A DNA stretch of 64,000 bases from Sphagnum compactum (GCA_965153455.1 OZ234494.1:4712001-4776000), one strand, 5' to 3'; positions 1 to 13,099 are shown, counted from the first letter of the stretch. Notes: generated by a model not told the origin, from the letters alone. Translations and numbers: made by a program.

Positions 1-3000
1 CAATTTTAGGAACAGAATTTCCATGCAACCAATGAGAAGTCATGGGGCAAGGGGTCTCCCTTTTCTGTTCACTTTCCATGCAAGCTTTTTTTTTCCCCGT
101 TGGGGGGGGGGGAGGGAGGAGCAAAGAGTTCCCCAAGTTCCTGACATGTTCCCCAAAGAGTTCCCTGTAGCACCTCACTTTTATCCCATATGCTTTGGCA
201 AATGTTGTCCTCCCTTCACCTTTATAGCTTTGGGCCAAAGGGGAGGAACTCTATACTTCAAAACCGTCTATTTGGGGGAGCCTCCCTGCTTTCATTTCTT
301 TTGAGTGATGGGTCAATCAAAATTGGCTCATTGCTATAAAACAAGAATTGAACTTGAGAGGCACCTCATCTAATGAATAGGAGAGGTGAGTGTGTGAGGC
401 AAATCTTGCTTGTGCAAGTCTGATGATTTTGGGGCTTTGTTATCATGCCCATTTCTGCATTGTAATGCCAAGTTAGATTTGTAAGTTCATTTGTAAGTGG
501 AGCACAATCTTCAATGATAGTGTTTAGCAATAAATTAGGAAGAAATGATGCTGCAGATTCAACATTGTTCCTTCTTTCAACTTGTGTTCTTTCAACTCAG
601 AAAAAATGTAATTTGAATGCAGTTTCTCAACAGTTTTTAATAAATGAACTGACATTTTCATCCTAAATGGCTTTCAAATCTATTGTTAAAAGCATATAAC
701 AATGAAAAGAGACATTTAGTGGGTGGAAATTGAGTTCTATAAGCATGGCCTTCTAGATAGAACTCCATTATTGATTAAGAGGTGAGAAGTTAATATGTTG
801 TGGTTGTTTCATAATTCAGAAAGTGTTAATACATTTTCAGAAGGTTTGTTTGATTTGGAACTATTGGTGGTAACAGATTGTGATTCTAAATATGACATTC
901 CAAAATGATGTTTTTGAAATGTAAATTAATAAATTCACATATGTACATTGAATTTTCAAATGCACATATCGCTAACATTTCAAAAATATACATTCACATT
1001 TATTTGTGAAATTGAAGTTGTGGATCGTTTTTAACAATTTTGCTAAATGCCTTGTATAAGCTTACCTAAGGTTGTTGCTAATGGCTACATTCCCGACATT
1101 ACTTGTTTAACCTTTCAACATCAAGGAGGACCAATTTGGTCCAACCCCCTCCCAATACTCTTAGTTGAGAGCATTAGCTTCAAAATATGACACATGTGTT
1201 GGAGTTGCCATGTCATTGAGTGGGCCCATTCTTCTAATGAGAGTTTCTTGGCTTTGGTTGCTCATTATAAGAATTTTTGTGAGCTACCTAACATGATAGG
1301 ATGTTCTTGACAACCCTATGCAATATTGATGTGAAAGTTAACCAAAAGTTTTGTTGCCCAATGTTTTCAACATTTTAAAATATTGAATTAGATGTTGGAA
1401 TGCCATTCCTCATCTTAGTCCCAAACTTTCCAAGATTTTTGTTTACCTTCAAATGGATGAAAATCAATGTTTTTTAAAAAAACTTCTCTTGGATGGTCAA
1501 CTTTGACCATCCATTATTCATCCATTTCAACCTTTTTTTTAAATAGTTTTTTTTCACATGAATCATATGCATGCCTTCCATCCACCACCAATTATGTTAC
1601 AGCAAATGGAAGACAACATCTTGGTCCTAGTCTCCAAAAACTTGCAATTCAAAAAATTGCCTAAAATGGAAAGTATAAACTTTCAATAGTGGCAATTTTC
1701 CAATTCTCATCCAATTTTTATTTATTTTATTTTTTAAACATTCAACTTGAAATCCCCTACAACACCACGAATACATATTTTCAAAAATTATGATTTTTTG
1801 CATGACCTTTAAGCACATTTGTAAGGGTTGGTCCATTTTTTGGATTGGGATTGTTATAGTCAAATTTCAATTCAAGATTAAGGTATGCTCGTGCACCCAT
1901 GGAAAATAATATTTCAAATTTGGAAGCTTGTACAATGTACAAATTATCCTTTATGCATGGGCATGGGCATTTGAACTGTGCTAGAAAAAAATATTTGTCA
2001 AATATGGATGTCGCCAATTTTGGAAATTGGTTAAAATCTTTATATGAAATATATTTAAAACATAATTAATTAACCTTCATAATTAGTTAACTACATCCTT
2101 GTGCACACTACACTCCATCGAATTATATTTGTTTTGAATGCCAAGCTAATCAATTTTGTTTGCATCCCAACTTTCTTTCAATGTCGAATAATGTTCCATT
2201 CATTTGGAATTATCTATCATTTTTTTTTTCATTCCTTTGGTTTATCACATGGATCTTTGTGAGAAAAGTGCTATCTTTTATAAAAATTAATGTTCACTTT
2301 AATTTTCAAATTGTGTGCCCAAACTAAATTTTGTTTCAAATGATCAAGTGTATTGTGTTGTTAAAAACTAGAAAAATATTATTGAAATGTTGTTGAAAGC
2401 ATCTAATTTTTTTTGTGCATTTTGATGTTCAAAAAAATTATGCTTGTGAAGTATTATCAATTAAACACTTGTCATTGATGAAACAAGAAGTAACTTGATA
2501 CTTGTGTGAGTTGTAGATGTGAATATTGTGCTTTATGGAACTAATATTATGATTTGAGGTGAACAATGTTTACATTTTTCTTATGTGTTGATATGTGCAA
2601 AAGTATATTTTTGTACCATTTTAACATGTCTAGTTTACAACATGATCACAAAGGAATTTAATCTTTTAAGACTTTAATGATGGACTGCTTTTCCTACATG
2701 AAACATAACATTAATTAGGTTAACAAATTAGGTATGATTTGTCATGCTTCACATTTTAGGTCTTTGACAAATTATGGTTCACAATTTGAGTTTCAAAAAT
2801 GTTGTTTACATTTCCATGGAATACATGTGTGCTTGTGGTTATTTTAACTTGTATGAATTGCAAGGAATTTCATACTTGCAAACTATTCGCACATTTTTTA
2901 GTTCCCATGTATAAACTTGGATTAAATGTTCTACCAAGGTGACAAGCTCTTGCAACATTGTAATGCTACAAGTGAAGGCTACCATAATGTATGAAAAAGA

Positions 3001-4287
3001 AAAGTGATAAGTACTTGAAGATGTCTTCTCATATGTGATATTCAAGTTTTATGTTACCTTGTAAAAGTGATGTTCATAGAATAATTTGGATTTCACCTCT
3101 AGTTTCATGGTTATTTGCACCAAACATTGATGGACTATTGAATGGAAACAATTAGGAAGACCTTTTCATAAAACAAATTGGGAAATAATGGAGAAATGAC
3201 GAAGTTTCAAAATTACAACAATAGTCTTGTTTTCCTCATGTGCATTAACAAGGATTGGACTATAATATAATGCTTCAAGTCTAGTGTGATGTTTTTAAAG
3301 TGTTAAGCCAATATGTCATTCAAATTAGACTATTCATCTTGTGATTTTGATTGGCATCAAATTTTTAATAGATGTTGTACATATGATATGTACATGTTTT
3401 GAAGTAGTTTAAGGGTTTAAGGTTTATAAATAATCCTAAATTATTTAGAGTATATAAATAGTTATGGAATCAAAGAGATGTTCTGCATGTCATTTGAACA
3501 CTAGCAAATTGGGTTCACAACCAAGGTTGGGACAAGAAGGGAAATGGCCCAGAAAAATTCCAAGGCATGGAAAGAATCCAAATACAATCCCTAGGTGAAA
3601 TGGAAGTGTGGAGGGTGCATGAAGAAGAAGGGCCCTAATGACTCTCAAATGTACTCTCACTTTGGAAGTTTGAATTCCCTAGGTGTCCCAAAGTTTTGGG
3701 GGACCAAACCTTGTCCACGTTGAGTGTTTTTTATATCATTGGAAAATTTTCAAAAAGTATTAAAATAAATTGGGGTCACATTCTCAAAATAAACATGGGA
3801 GTTAAAAATTATGTGAATTTGAAAGGTTCAAAATGAAATTACCAAAATGCCTTTTGATCATTTGAGTGGTCCAATTAGAGCATATCAACTCAAGTCCAAT
3901 TCAAAATTTTACTACAACATTGGAAAACTCTTAATAGTTGTACATGATAGAAGCTTAAGTTGTCAAATTTAGATACCATTTAAGAAAGTTATGAGTTGTT
4001 GAACATTGGGGAGACCAATTAACTTGGCAACTAACATTGAGAAGTATCTTTATTGGGATAACTTGGTTAAATTGGATCAAGGAGGTTATTTAATAATAAT
4101 AAAATTTGATAAACTTGGGAATGCCTCATTGTGAGACCGATACATTAATAGACATGGGTCAAATTAGTTAAAAGAAAAAAAAGTTTTGTGAAATGGGAAT
4201 GAATTAGACTTTCACGGCCCTGCAATGAGGATCAAATTATCAAGGAGTCAAAACCCTTGATAAAACCCTCACACTAAGGCAAGGAAA
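1..4287. other. AT-rich intergenic DNA, no gene seen
   Basis: No open frame longer than about 90 codons, no recognisable protein motif and no clear repeat pair were found here. The first 300 bases are less AT-rich and contain a G-run and several GTTCCCC-type words that loosely resemble the repeats at 35.98-37.03 kb. The rest is typical AT-rich, CpG-poor plant spacer. It may be old transposon sequence too decayed to read. Confidence 0.5.
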
Positions 4288-5740
4288 CACTATGAGAAAA
4301 ATGGGTGTTTTATAATTGGACTTGCAACTCAATTTTTGAGTTGCATTGGACCCTTGCAACTCATTATATTTATACACCATTAGTGCTAACGGACAAATCG
4401 CATGAGTTACAAAGTTGCAATTCACCGTATATGCAGTGCAACTCATTACAATTCAATTGCAACTATGTCAAAACAACTCATTTTCAACTATTATGCAACT
4501 CTATTATAACTACACCCATGATGTCATCATGATACGATTAATTGTCATCCATCCATTAAAATATGACACGTAACATTATGAAGATTTTTGGACATAAGAA
4601 TTATTATTTTTTCAATTATTGATCTCTACCATCCATTATGATTATTAATAATGGTTCAAGATTGTGACACATGGCACAATAAAAAATTACCACATCGCAT
4701 ATTCATTGTATTTTGGAAGAAATAAATATAAATAAATCTCTATTTTAGTAGCTAGGTAGGTTGTACATAACCATAGGTTGGTAACCTACATACCTATGTC
4801 TTTATTTATGACCTACTTAGCTACCTACATAGATAGGTAGAAAAGTAGGACCTATTTATTTACCTATGTAGGTAAGTAGGTAGGAAAGCACAAAGACTAA
4901 GTGAATCAAATAATAACCATGAAATTTATTTTATTTTATTTTATGTTTTGTCTTTATGTTTTATCTTATTTGAATTAATTAATCAAATTCAAATAATTAT
5001 TTATTAGATAATTAATTACCCAATTGTAGATACTTATTTGAATTAATTTAAATCATAATTATTAAAAATTTATTCATTAATTCATGAATAGTTATTTTGA
5101 AATATTATATATTAAATATGCCACAAGATGGAACCCTTGTGAGTGTTCAAAAGTTATCCACAAATGAATCGACTATTATTAATTTTGCACTTATTCATGT
5201 AACCTAGAAAATTTCTAGGTGTATAATCTTGAATATCTTGATGTAACTCTAATAAAAATATTTTAAATATAATTTATGTAGTTCATTGGGATTCAATTTG
5301 AAGTCTATAAATTCACACTTTATATGGATAATGAATTGGTAGTATTGTATTAATGGCCAAGTAGTGGCACCTATAATGGGCATGAAAACAACCAAGTTTA
5401 TAATATTTATTAAACCAAAATGAGAACAAGGGCAAGTTTAGTTCCAAATTTAGATCATGAAACAAAAAAAAACAAAAACATGACATGCGCAAAATGAGAA
5501 TCCAATAAGATTTTATTGCAAAATGAAACAAAAATAGAAATAAAGTTGTGATAAGAATTTGTCACAACCCTAAAACGTATCCAAAATTAATGTTGAACAT
5601 ACTGAAAATAATGTGGGATTCTACATCTATTTATATTTATTGAACACTTAGCTTAAAGAAGTTTCTTAAAAAAAACCCCAATCTACATTTGACCCATTTT
5701 CACCCATATGTGACCCATGTCCATCCATGTGGGAACCAGT
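4288..5740. mobile_element. CACTA-family element, left end clear, right end not found
   Basis: Position 4288 begins CACTATGAGAAAAATGGG, a good match to plant CACTA termini, and is preceded by AAA. The next 200 bases are packed with TTGCAACT and AGTTGCA words, the subterminal motif shared by the other CACTA copies in this window. TAGGTAGG-type repeats at about 4745-4885 also occur in the copies at 13.6 and 57.3 kb. I could not find a convincing partner terminus. A CACTACTGG reverse-complement end near 5744, followed by AAC, is possible but its sequence differs from the left end. No transposase frame is visible. The end coordinate is approximate. Confidence 0.5.
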
Positions 5741-5985
5741 AGTGAACTATGAGTTAACTAAGAGTAAATTAGAAGTGAACCGATATTTATTATGAGTTAA
5801 TTGAAAGTTATTTAGAAAGTGAACTAAAACTTAATTAAGGCTTAATTGAAAATTAATTAGAAGTGAACTCAAAGTGAATTAAGGGATAATTATAAGTGAA
5901 TTAAAAGTTAACTAAAAACTAACTAAAAGTTAAATAACATTGAATTGAAATTAAACTATGAGTTAGGTACAAGTTAATTACAAAT
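5740..5985. repeat. Degenerate short tandem repeat (about 20 bp)
   Basis: A run of imperfect copies of words such as GAAGTGAACT, GAGTTAATT and AAAGTTAACT repeats at roughly 20-base intervals. The units vary in length and sequence, so this is an old minisatellite and not coding. It lies just left of the CACTA element that starts at 6078. Confidence 0.55.
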
Positions 5986-6554
5986 TATGGATGAACATTC
6001 ATTTGAATGAACTCCATGGTGTTGGCATTCGTGACAACACCATAATGGCCATCTAGTTGTAAAATAATGCCAATATTCATTAGTAGAAAACCCCCCTTTT
6101 TAAACCAAAAATTTTCAACTACATGACATTTGTAACTATGTTTCAATTGGGATTTTTTAATTTTAAAATAAAATTATGGCAATTACCAGTTAAGTTTACT
6201 TGTTTACTATATTGGTATATGATTGAAAACATTTTTCAATTGGGTGGTCATTTGTTGAATATTCTTAGCATCAACAATGTTTCTAAATTAAACTTCCAAC
6301 TATGTTGGTAAACAATGTGAAACATATTTCAACTAAAGGGTCATTTAAAAAATATTTTTGGCATCTAAGGTTCTTTAATTGGCACATAGTCAAAACATTG
6401 ACTAATGTTCAATTGTTTTGGACGATAAAAGTACGAGAGGATGGCTGAAATACAATCTTGTTTGCAACTATTTCTTTCAATTAGGTTAAACAACTAATAG
6501 GCAACTTTAATTTTATACATATAATATTGCAATATTTATTTAAAATTATGATAA

Positions 6555-8330
6555 CATTAAATTACATGTAAATTTTATTTGTATAAGTGAATGGTTTTTT
6601 GTGCATATAACTATTAAAATTTAATTTCAAAATATTTTTAAAAAAAATCTAAAATATATGTTAGTACTAATGTTTATGTTCAGTACACATGTAATATTGT
6701 ATTTCTACGCAGATCATTACAACATATCAAGTAATGAAACATAATTAATAATATTGTGCAACTATAATGTTTATTCATTTTTATACACATGATATCTTAA
6801 TATTTGTTTAAATTTATGATAAAAACTCATTAAACACTAATTATAATGGACCTTATGTCACTAGTCCAAGTTTGAATGCATTCAATTGAATTTTCCTTCC
6901 AAACCCCTTTTTGCAATTTGTTTGAATTTCCAACAACAATACGTACCCACCAAAAATTCAATGATATTGTTCACATTTTAGGTCTCAAAATTACAAAATC
7001 AACTTTATTAAATCAAACTCGGTGAAAGCTTTCCAACAATACCAAAAACACCCCCAAATTTCAATATAATTTTCAATTTTGGTTTTTCAAAAAATCAATG
7101 AAAAAATGGTTCAATAATCAATAGATTCCACACTATACCTATAGACATTTTAAACCAAGTCGTTGCACCTCTATTCATTGAGAACTTTTTGATGATAAGT
7201 TCCATAGCATAACCTAAGACACCGTGGTGTGGGAGATATCATTACGACAAAACAAAACAAACTACCTTCCTTCATGGATAGATAAGGTAGCATGTGTTGT
7301 TGGCCCCAAGTGTGAACACATTCAATTCATTTTGCCTTCTAAACCCAATTTTTTGTAATTTGTTTGAATTTTCAACAACAAAATTCATTCAAAATTCAAT
7401 ATCTTCCACAATTTAAGTATGAAAATTATGAAATAAATTTTATTAAAATCTAACTCGGCGACTACTTTCCAACAACACTAAGTACACCTTTGGATTCAAG
7501 TAAAATTTCTATTTATGATTTTATTAATGTTTATTTAAAAAATGGTTCAATAATCAATAACCTTTGCATTGTAGCTCCAAAAATTTTCAACCCAAGTTAA
7601 TGCACCCCTATTCATTGTTAGGGATATCAATGACATTATATGAAGCAATTTGGTTTGGGAAATTTCAACATGATAAAATAAAAGAAAACAAATTATCTAC
7701 CTTCATTAATAGATTAAATTTTCTTTGTATAAAATGAATGGTTATGTATGATGCAAATACTTTTTTTGCGCATATAAATATGAAATTTTAATTTCAAAAT
7801 AAAATTTAAGAAAATTCTGAACTATGAATTTGTAATAATGTATGTTCAATATATGTAATTTATTATTTTTTTCTAAATCAAATGTTAATTTACAACAAAT
7901 CAAGTAATGATACATAATTCATAATTTTGTGGAACTTTAATGTTTTTTCATTTTTATACATATGATGTTTTAATATTTATATGTTTAATTAAAATAAATA
8001 TTCAATAATTATTAAGATACATGTAAATTGTTTTGTATACATGAATGATTATGAATGATGAATTTTTGTGTGCATACAAATATTACACTTTAATTTGAAA
8101 ATAAATTTTAAAGAAATTCTAAAATATAAGTCAACTTAATAATGTGTATGTTCAATACATGCATAACTTATTTCTATGTAAATTCAACTTTGGTTTACAA
8201 CATATCAAGTAATGATATTTAATTGATATTTTTTTGGAATATGTTCAATACATGTGTAATTTATTATACATGTAGATTCAATTTTAGTTTACAACATATC
8301 ATGTAATGATAAATAAAACTAATATCTTTT
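6555..8330. repeat. AT-rich tandem monomers (about 285 bp) enclosing a 440-bp duplication
   Basis: Three partial monomers start near 6555, 7725 and 8020, with a fragment at 8245. They share words such as GCATATAAATATTA, AATTTCAAAATAAAATTTAA and CAAGTAATGATACATAATT. Between the first and second lies a tandem duplication: unit 1 is about 6845-7287 and unit 2 about 7288-7725. Both units share the GAATTTNCAACAACA region and the phrase ATGGTTCAATAATCAATA. The monomers recur at 47.25-47.88 kb in the second long CACTA copy. No coding potential is seen. Confidence 0.65.
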
Positions 8331-9079
8331 ATAATTTTAACTTTTATTCTAATTTTCGTTATTAGTTCCAATATTTTTCATTTTATTATATTTATTTATC
8401 TATGATTCAATTATAATAATGTTTAGAATAATTAGTAAATATATTTAATAAATTATCATATAATTTCAGAAATTATTGTCATTTAAGACTACTATATTTT
8501 TAAAAATTCTTTTTTATCTAATACTTATTATACTAGGTCATATAGTAGTTCCAACAAGTTAGATAAAAATATGAATAGAAATAGTTAAATACTAGCCTAA
8601 CCTAACTATTAGTTATAATGTTCTAATTAATGTTGTTGTTGTAATTGTAGTCAATTACTAATTATCACAACATTATAATAATTACCATAATTAAAATATC
8701 ATTTAAAATTTATATTAAATATTTATATTTGAGTTAATGTTTGTTTTATGAAATGTTAATTAGAATTTATAATGAATTTTGAATTTAAAAAAAATTCAAT
8801 GATAATTAATTATTTAATAGATAAATAAATTTAATTTTTGATTTTTTAAAAAATTAACTAATCACCATATTATTTAATAAATGATGGTAATATGTTTAAT
8901 TGTTTAATTATACAATTAAAAATAGTTGATGAATAATTACTATAAGTAATTAAGGTAAGTAGCTAGACTTAAGCTAGATAAATTATTAATTTAAGTCTAG
9001 GCCTAACTAAGCTTAGACTAACTTGTATGACTAGATTACAATTATTTGAATTACAATTAGGTTACAACTAGGTTACAAT

Positions 9080-9656
9080 AAGGGTAGACACACCTATCAC
9101 CAAATGGTACTCTATCACCAAAAACTTTCAAGTTTTCTTTCATTTCAAAACCAAATTGAATGTTTTTTATGTCATCGAAAGTGCAAAGTAAAGAGATACA
9201 AATGTTATTTCAATCTCAAAAACAAAATAACAAAACAAAAAACGCAGGAAGAGAAAGAGTGATATTTTGTCTCAAATTTTGTCTCTAGACCCCCTTATTT
9301 CCTACAATTATATCTTGCTCATTTTTCATTCATTTTGAACGATTTCAAAGGTTACATATGTGTTATCTCATAATCTTTAAAATTTGTTTAAAGTGAAAAG
9401 TAAAAAAAAAAATAGTCAAAGAGCTTAAACTTCAAAATCATATAGAACACTTATGAAAAAAACCAAAGCACAAACCCCTTCACTTGGAAAGGCCATATCT
9501 TGCTCATTTTCCATTAAATTGTAGTGTTTTTTACAGATTTGTATACGCTAGGTGGAGGATTCCAAAATTGTTTCAAGTTTTAAAAGGCACATACCATGGA
9601 CAATAAAGTTATAATGATTTATCGTTAAGTGTTTAGTGATAGGTGTGTCTACCCTA
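9080..9656. mobile_element. Nested 577-bp inverted-repeat element (MITE-like) with 9-bp target duplication
   Basis: The termini are AGGGTAGACACACCTATCAC on the left and its reverse complement on the right. They are flanked by GGTTACAAT (9071-9079) and GGTTACAAC (9657-9665), a 9-bp near-identical pair. A 9-bp duplication is typical of Mutator-like elements, but no transposase is present, so the superfamily is inferred. The same insertion with the same 9-bp flanks is present at 48617-49186. It therefore entered the CACTA element before that element was copied. The interior holds two copies of the phrase TATCTTGCTCATTTT. Confidence 0.75.
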
Positions 9657-9674
9657 GGTTACAACTAAAATCTT

Positions 9675-9735
9675 TATCCCATATTGTTTGGTTTCCATTC
9701 CATGAATCCAAACTATATAAAGGAGTGCATTAGAT
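9675..9735 (+). promoter_or_regulatory. Conserved TATA-like block in the CACTA family
   Basis: The block runs TTTATCCCATATTGTTTGG and ends ACTATATAAAGGAGTGCATT. It is almost unchanged at about 49.20-49.26 kb. Recognisable relatives occur at 38.61-38.67 kb and, reversed, at 13.80-13.87 kb. CTATATAAAGG is a good plant TATA consensus. I infer a core promoter inherited from an autonomous parent element; no open frame follows it here. Confidence 0.4.
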
Positions 9736-10364
9736 CTAGGCCTAACATAGGTGCCTAGATCTAACCTTAACTTAAGCTTAAATTAAATGGCCTATGTTTA
9801 TGTTTAACCTAGGTGCCTAGGTTTAGACCTAACCTATGCTTAGTCACCTTGTGACCTAACCTATTGATGTGGATGTGCCATGTGTCATTTAACTATTTGT
9901 TGACCCCAAAATTTGTGAGCATGCCACTTGTCATTTAATTATTTGTTGACCTCACATTTTGTGACTGTGTCACGTGTCACCAAACCATTGGCCAAATGTT
10001 TGATTTACATAGTTGCAATTTAGTTGAAATTGTAATCATATTTTTGGTTGATGTCATGTTTAGTCATTGGATGAAGTTCATCCACTAGTTGATTGCAGTT
10101 GACAACATCCTTTGACTATATTGGTAGAACATTCAACTAAATTGGCAAGCAGTGGCTATTGTTGTCATGTTGACACGTGGCATACATTTTCGATTGTAAT
10201 TTCATTCTCAACTTGTACTTGTTGACATTACTGGTTAGCAGTTGTAAGAAAATTTCCCAATTGCAAAAAATAATTGTAACTATATGTGTAGTTTTTGACT
10301 TGGTTTGTAATTGAACACTAGTTGAAAATGTAGTTGCAAAAGGGGGGGTTTTCTACTAATGATT

Positions 10365-11416
10365 ATGGCCTTGTAATGGCACATATGTAACAACTAGTGG
10401 CATCCGTGGCCATGTAGTGACATAGTTGTGGCACAGTAATGAACAACATAGTGGTTTACTAGCTGCACGAACAAATTTTATAGTTGAAAACCAATTACAA
10501 AGCTTGTACCTCGTGGATGATGGGAATGCGGACACATGGCATAATCACATGTATGAAAGTTATACATTAGTTGCAGAAAAGTTGCTCAACGTATAGCTCA
10601 TTTTTAATAGTCTTAACATAATTACACATGACAACTATAATGTAACTCTTCAAAAAGTCAAACGTAATTGACTACATGCATAAATATAATTCATATAAAT
10701 TACTGAATATGAAACATATTTAAAACTACCAAATAACTAGCTTATTTTCAAACATTTAAATTTATTTATGAAGTCATCATATTTATAAAATGTACTTGCA
10801 TAAGAGTTGCACTTTGGAAGATGTAGTTGCAACACAATTGTATTTGAATGGTTTTTGAGTTTTAATTATAGGGTAGTGTGGTCTCTGTGGTCATCATTTT
10901 TCATGATGAATACCCACATATGAAAACAATGTCATTTCAAGTACAATACACCTGAGCAATAATCAATGCATATTTTGTGACCCTTATTTATTTATTTATT
11001 TTTAAATGAAAATTTTAAATTCATCTCTAAATATTTAAACATAAACCTACAACAAAACAAGCCTAAAATTTTAATTTAAACCATGTTTTAAAAATATACA
11101 TAATTTTGATAATTTATAATAATAATAATAATACTTAAATTTTAAAAAATTTAATCCATTGTTTTTAACATGGATTTTTTTTTCATACAAGAGGAAAAAA
11201 AGGGGGAAAATATTAGAGATTATTTTTGGGCTTATTTGGGTGTGGCATCATGAACATTCATAATAAAAAAAAATTCCATGATGCTTAAAACAAACTAGAG
11301 AAAAAACATGCATTCTAATTTACATAAATGTATAAGAATGTAATATATATATATAAATATAATTTAAAGGTTTACATGTATTCCAAATTTTGCATGCATA
11401 AACATTTTGACCTAAT
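10365..11416. other. AT-rich spacer, no gene seen
   Basis: The first 500 bases contain several AGTTGCA and TTGCAAC words, like CACTA subterminal DNA, but no terminus was found. The rest is AT-rich with short A and T runs and an ATA microsatellite-like stretch near 11345-11365. No protein motif was recognised. Confidence 0.5.
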
Positions 11417-12060
11417 CATTAACCCATTCAAATATAAATATGAAACTTGCCAAATTTTTATACATCCATTGCAAAACATTGTGGCGAATGCAAAATGAGT
11501 AGTGGATTTAACATTCAGAATGAATGATTCAATTCTTGTGCAAATGTTAATAGTTCAAGAGTTGCAAAAAACTTCACTAACCCATTCAAGTATAAATGTG
11601 AAGCATTAAATTGTTATGTGTGTTACAATATATATTAGTAAATGCAATATGCAACATTTGGATAATGGTATCAATAAGCTCAAAGTGGATGATTCAACTC
11701 ATGTAAAAATGTTGATACTTCAAGAAATGTGAAAAAATTCACTAAACCATTCAAGTATAATTACAAAATATTAAATTACATGTGTTTTAGTATATTGTAA
11801 TAAGTGCAAAATATAATTTTTGAGTAATGATTTTAATATATTAAAATGAATGGCTCAATTCTAATAATTGAAAAGATGTGAAAAAAATCACTAATTCATT
11901 CCAATGTAAATGTGAGGTTTTTAATTGTTACATGTGTTTTGATAAATTATGGTAAGTCTAAAATGCCACTCCTAAGTAATGGTATCAACATGTTAAAAAT
12001 TGATGTATCATGTCAATAGTTAAAGAAATGTAAAAAAAATCATTAACCCATGATAATGCA
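11417..12060. repeat. Satellite-like tandem array, about 150-165 bp per unit
   Basis: The landmark CACTAACCCATTCAAGTATA, or a close variant, begins at 11417, 11575, 11740, 11889 and 12041, giving spacings of 158, 165, 149 and 152. Each unit also carries TACATGTGTTTT-like and GGTATCAA-like words at equivalent positions. The units are substantially diverged, so this is an old local array, not a homogenised satellite. Confidence 0.65.
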
Positions 12061-12299
12061 TTGTGCAAATAAAGTTAAAGGCTACCTCAATTTTTCATGT
12101 CAACAATTTAAAATTATTAAATTAAATAAGGTCCAAATTATACTCATAGGTGAACAACATAATGAAGGTAACAACTATAAATAAGATTGACCATTAATTA
12201 GTGCAACAAACCACTTATAAACTAATGGTCAAATGTAGTTAAAATGTAGTCAAATCGGACAATAATCACAATGTTTGGGAATGGAAAAAGACAAGATTT

Positions 12300-13099
12300 C
12301 TTCTTGTGATATGCTTTAACAACAATGATGCAAGTTAAGAAAAATATCTTTAACAATTGGATGAAACGTCACATGTGTGTGGGGATTATTGTTCAGTGAA
12401 TAAACAAACATGTTTAGATAAATATTCCATGCCCCTATTGAAGAGATTTTTGATGCCCTTGGACAATTGAAGGTTTTCAATACTTTGGAGATATGATTTA
12501 ATTATCGTCAATTACCGTTTAGAGAGGGTGACAGGGTCAAGATGACATTTTGGGTAATGGATTTTCATGGGAAATATTGTTTATACCAATAAAGGTTTTT
12601 GCCATTTGGTTTGAAAATGCCCTTATAGAATTTTAGAAGTTCATGGATTGGTGTTGGTAGGTTTCAAATTTACCAAATGTTACATTGATGACATCAATGT
12701 TTTGAACCCCATGTTAAGGGATCACTAAAATCATCTAGAGGAGGTGTTTGGAAGACTTAAAAACCATAACCTTAAGTTTCACTTAAGCAAATGTTGGTTA
12801 TTTTATACTCAGGTGGAATACTTGGGTCATATGATTTATCCATGTGGATTGGGGGTTCAAATAACCAAGGTTGATGCCATTTCGTAGGTTCCTCAACCAA
12901 TACATGTCAGCCGATTATGACCTTTTCTGGGCTTGTGTAATTATTATAGGAGATTTGTCAAAGGATTTAATAACATTATTAAACCTTTGACCCAATTGAC
13001 ACATATTGAATAGGACTTCATTTGGGGTGAAACACAATAACATGTTTTTCATAAATTGAAGGCTCGACTTTCATTAACTCCCATTTTGAGGCGACCCAT
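12300..13099 (+). pseudogene. Reverse transcriptase fragment (Ty3/gypsy pol)
   Basis: Visible landmarks are an RxMCGDY-like start near 12365, LPFG at 12599-12613, the catalytic YIDD box at 12681-12692, YLGH at 12819-12830 and NYYRRFV at 12939-12959, then the connection region ending in an RRP-like motif near 13090. LPFG and YIDD are in different frames, so at least one frameshift lies between them. Several in-frame stops sit where tryptophan or glutamine codons are usual in the family, as expected from C-to-T decay. The polymerase aspartates are still encoded but the reading frame is not usable. The fragment ends exactly at the CACTA insertion. Confidence 0.9.

Larger units (their letters stand above)
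6078..10361. mobile_element. Non-autonomous CACTA element, 4.28 kb, complete ends and ATT target duplication
   Basis: The left end reads CATTAGTAGAAAACCCCCC. The right end, reverse-complemented, reads the same, with one more C. The flanking triplets are ATT at 6075-6077 and ATT at 10362-10364, which fits the 3-bp duplication made by CACTA transposases. TTGCAAC-type subterminal words occur near the right end. No transposase motif or long open frame is seen, so it must have been moved by enzymes from elsewhere. Inside are a 440-bp tandem duplication, AT-rich monomers of about 285 bp, a nested 577-bp element at 9080 and a TATA-like block near 9710. The last 2.6 kb closely matches 47.2-50.0 kb. 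The terminus has drifted from CACTA to CATTA. Confidence 0.85.
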
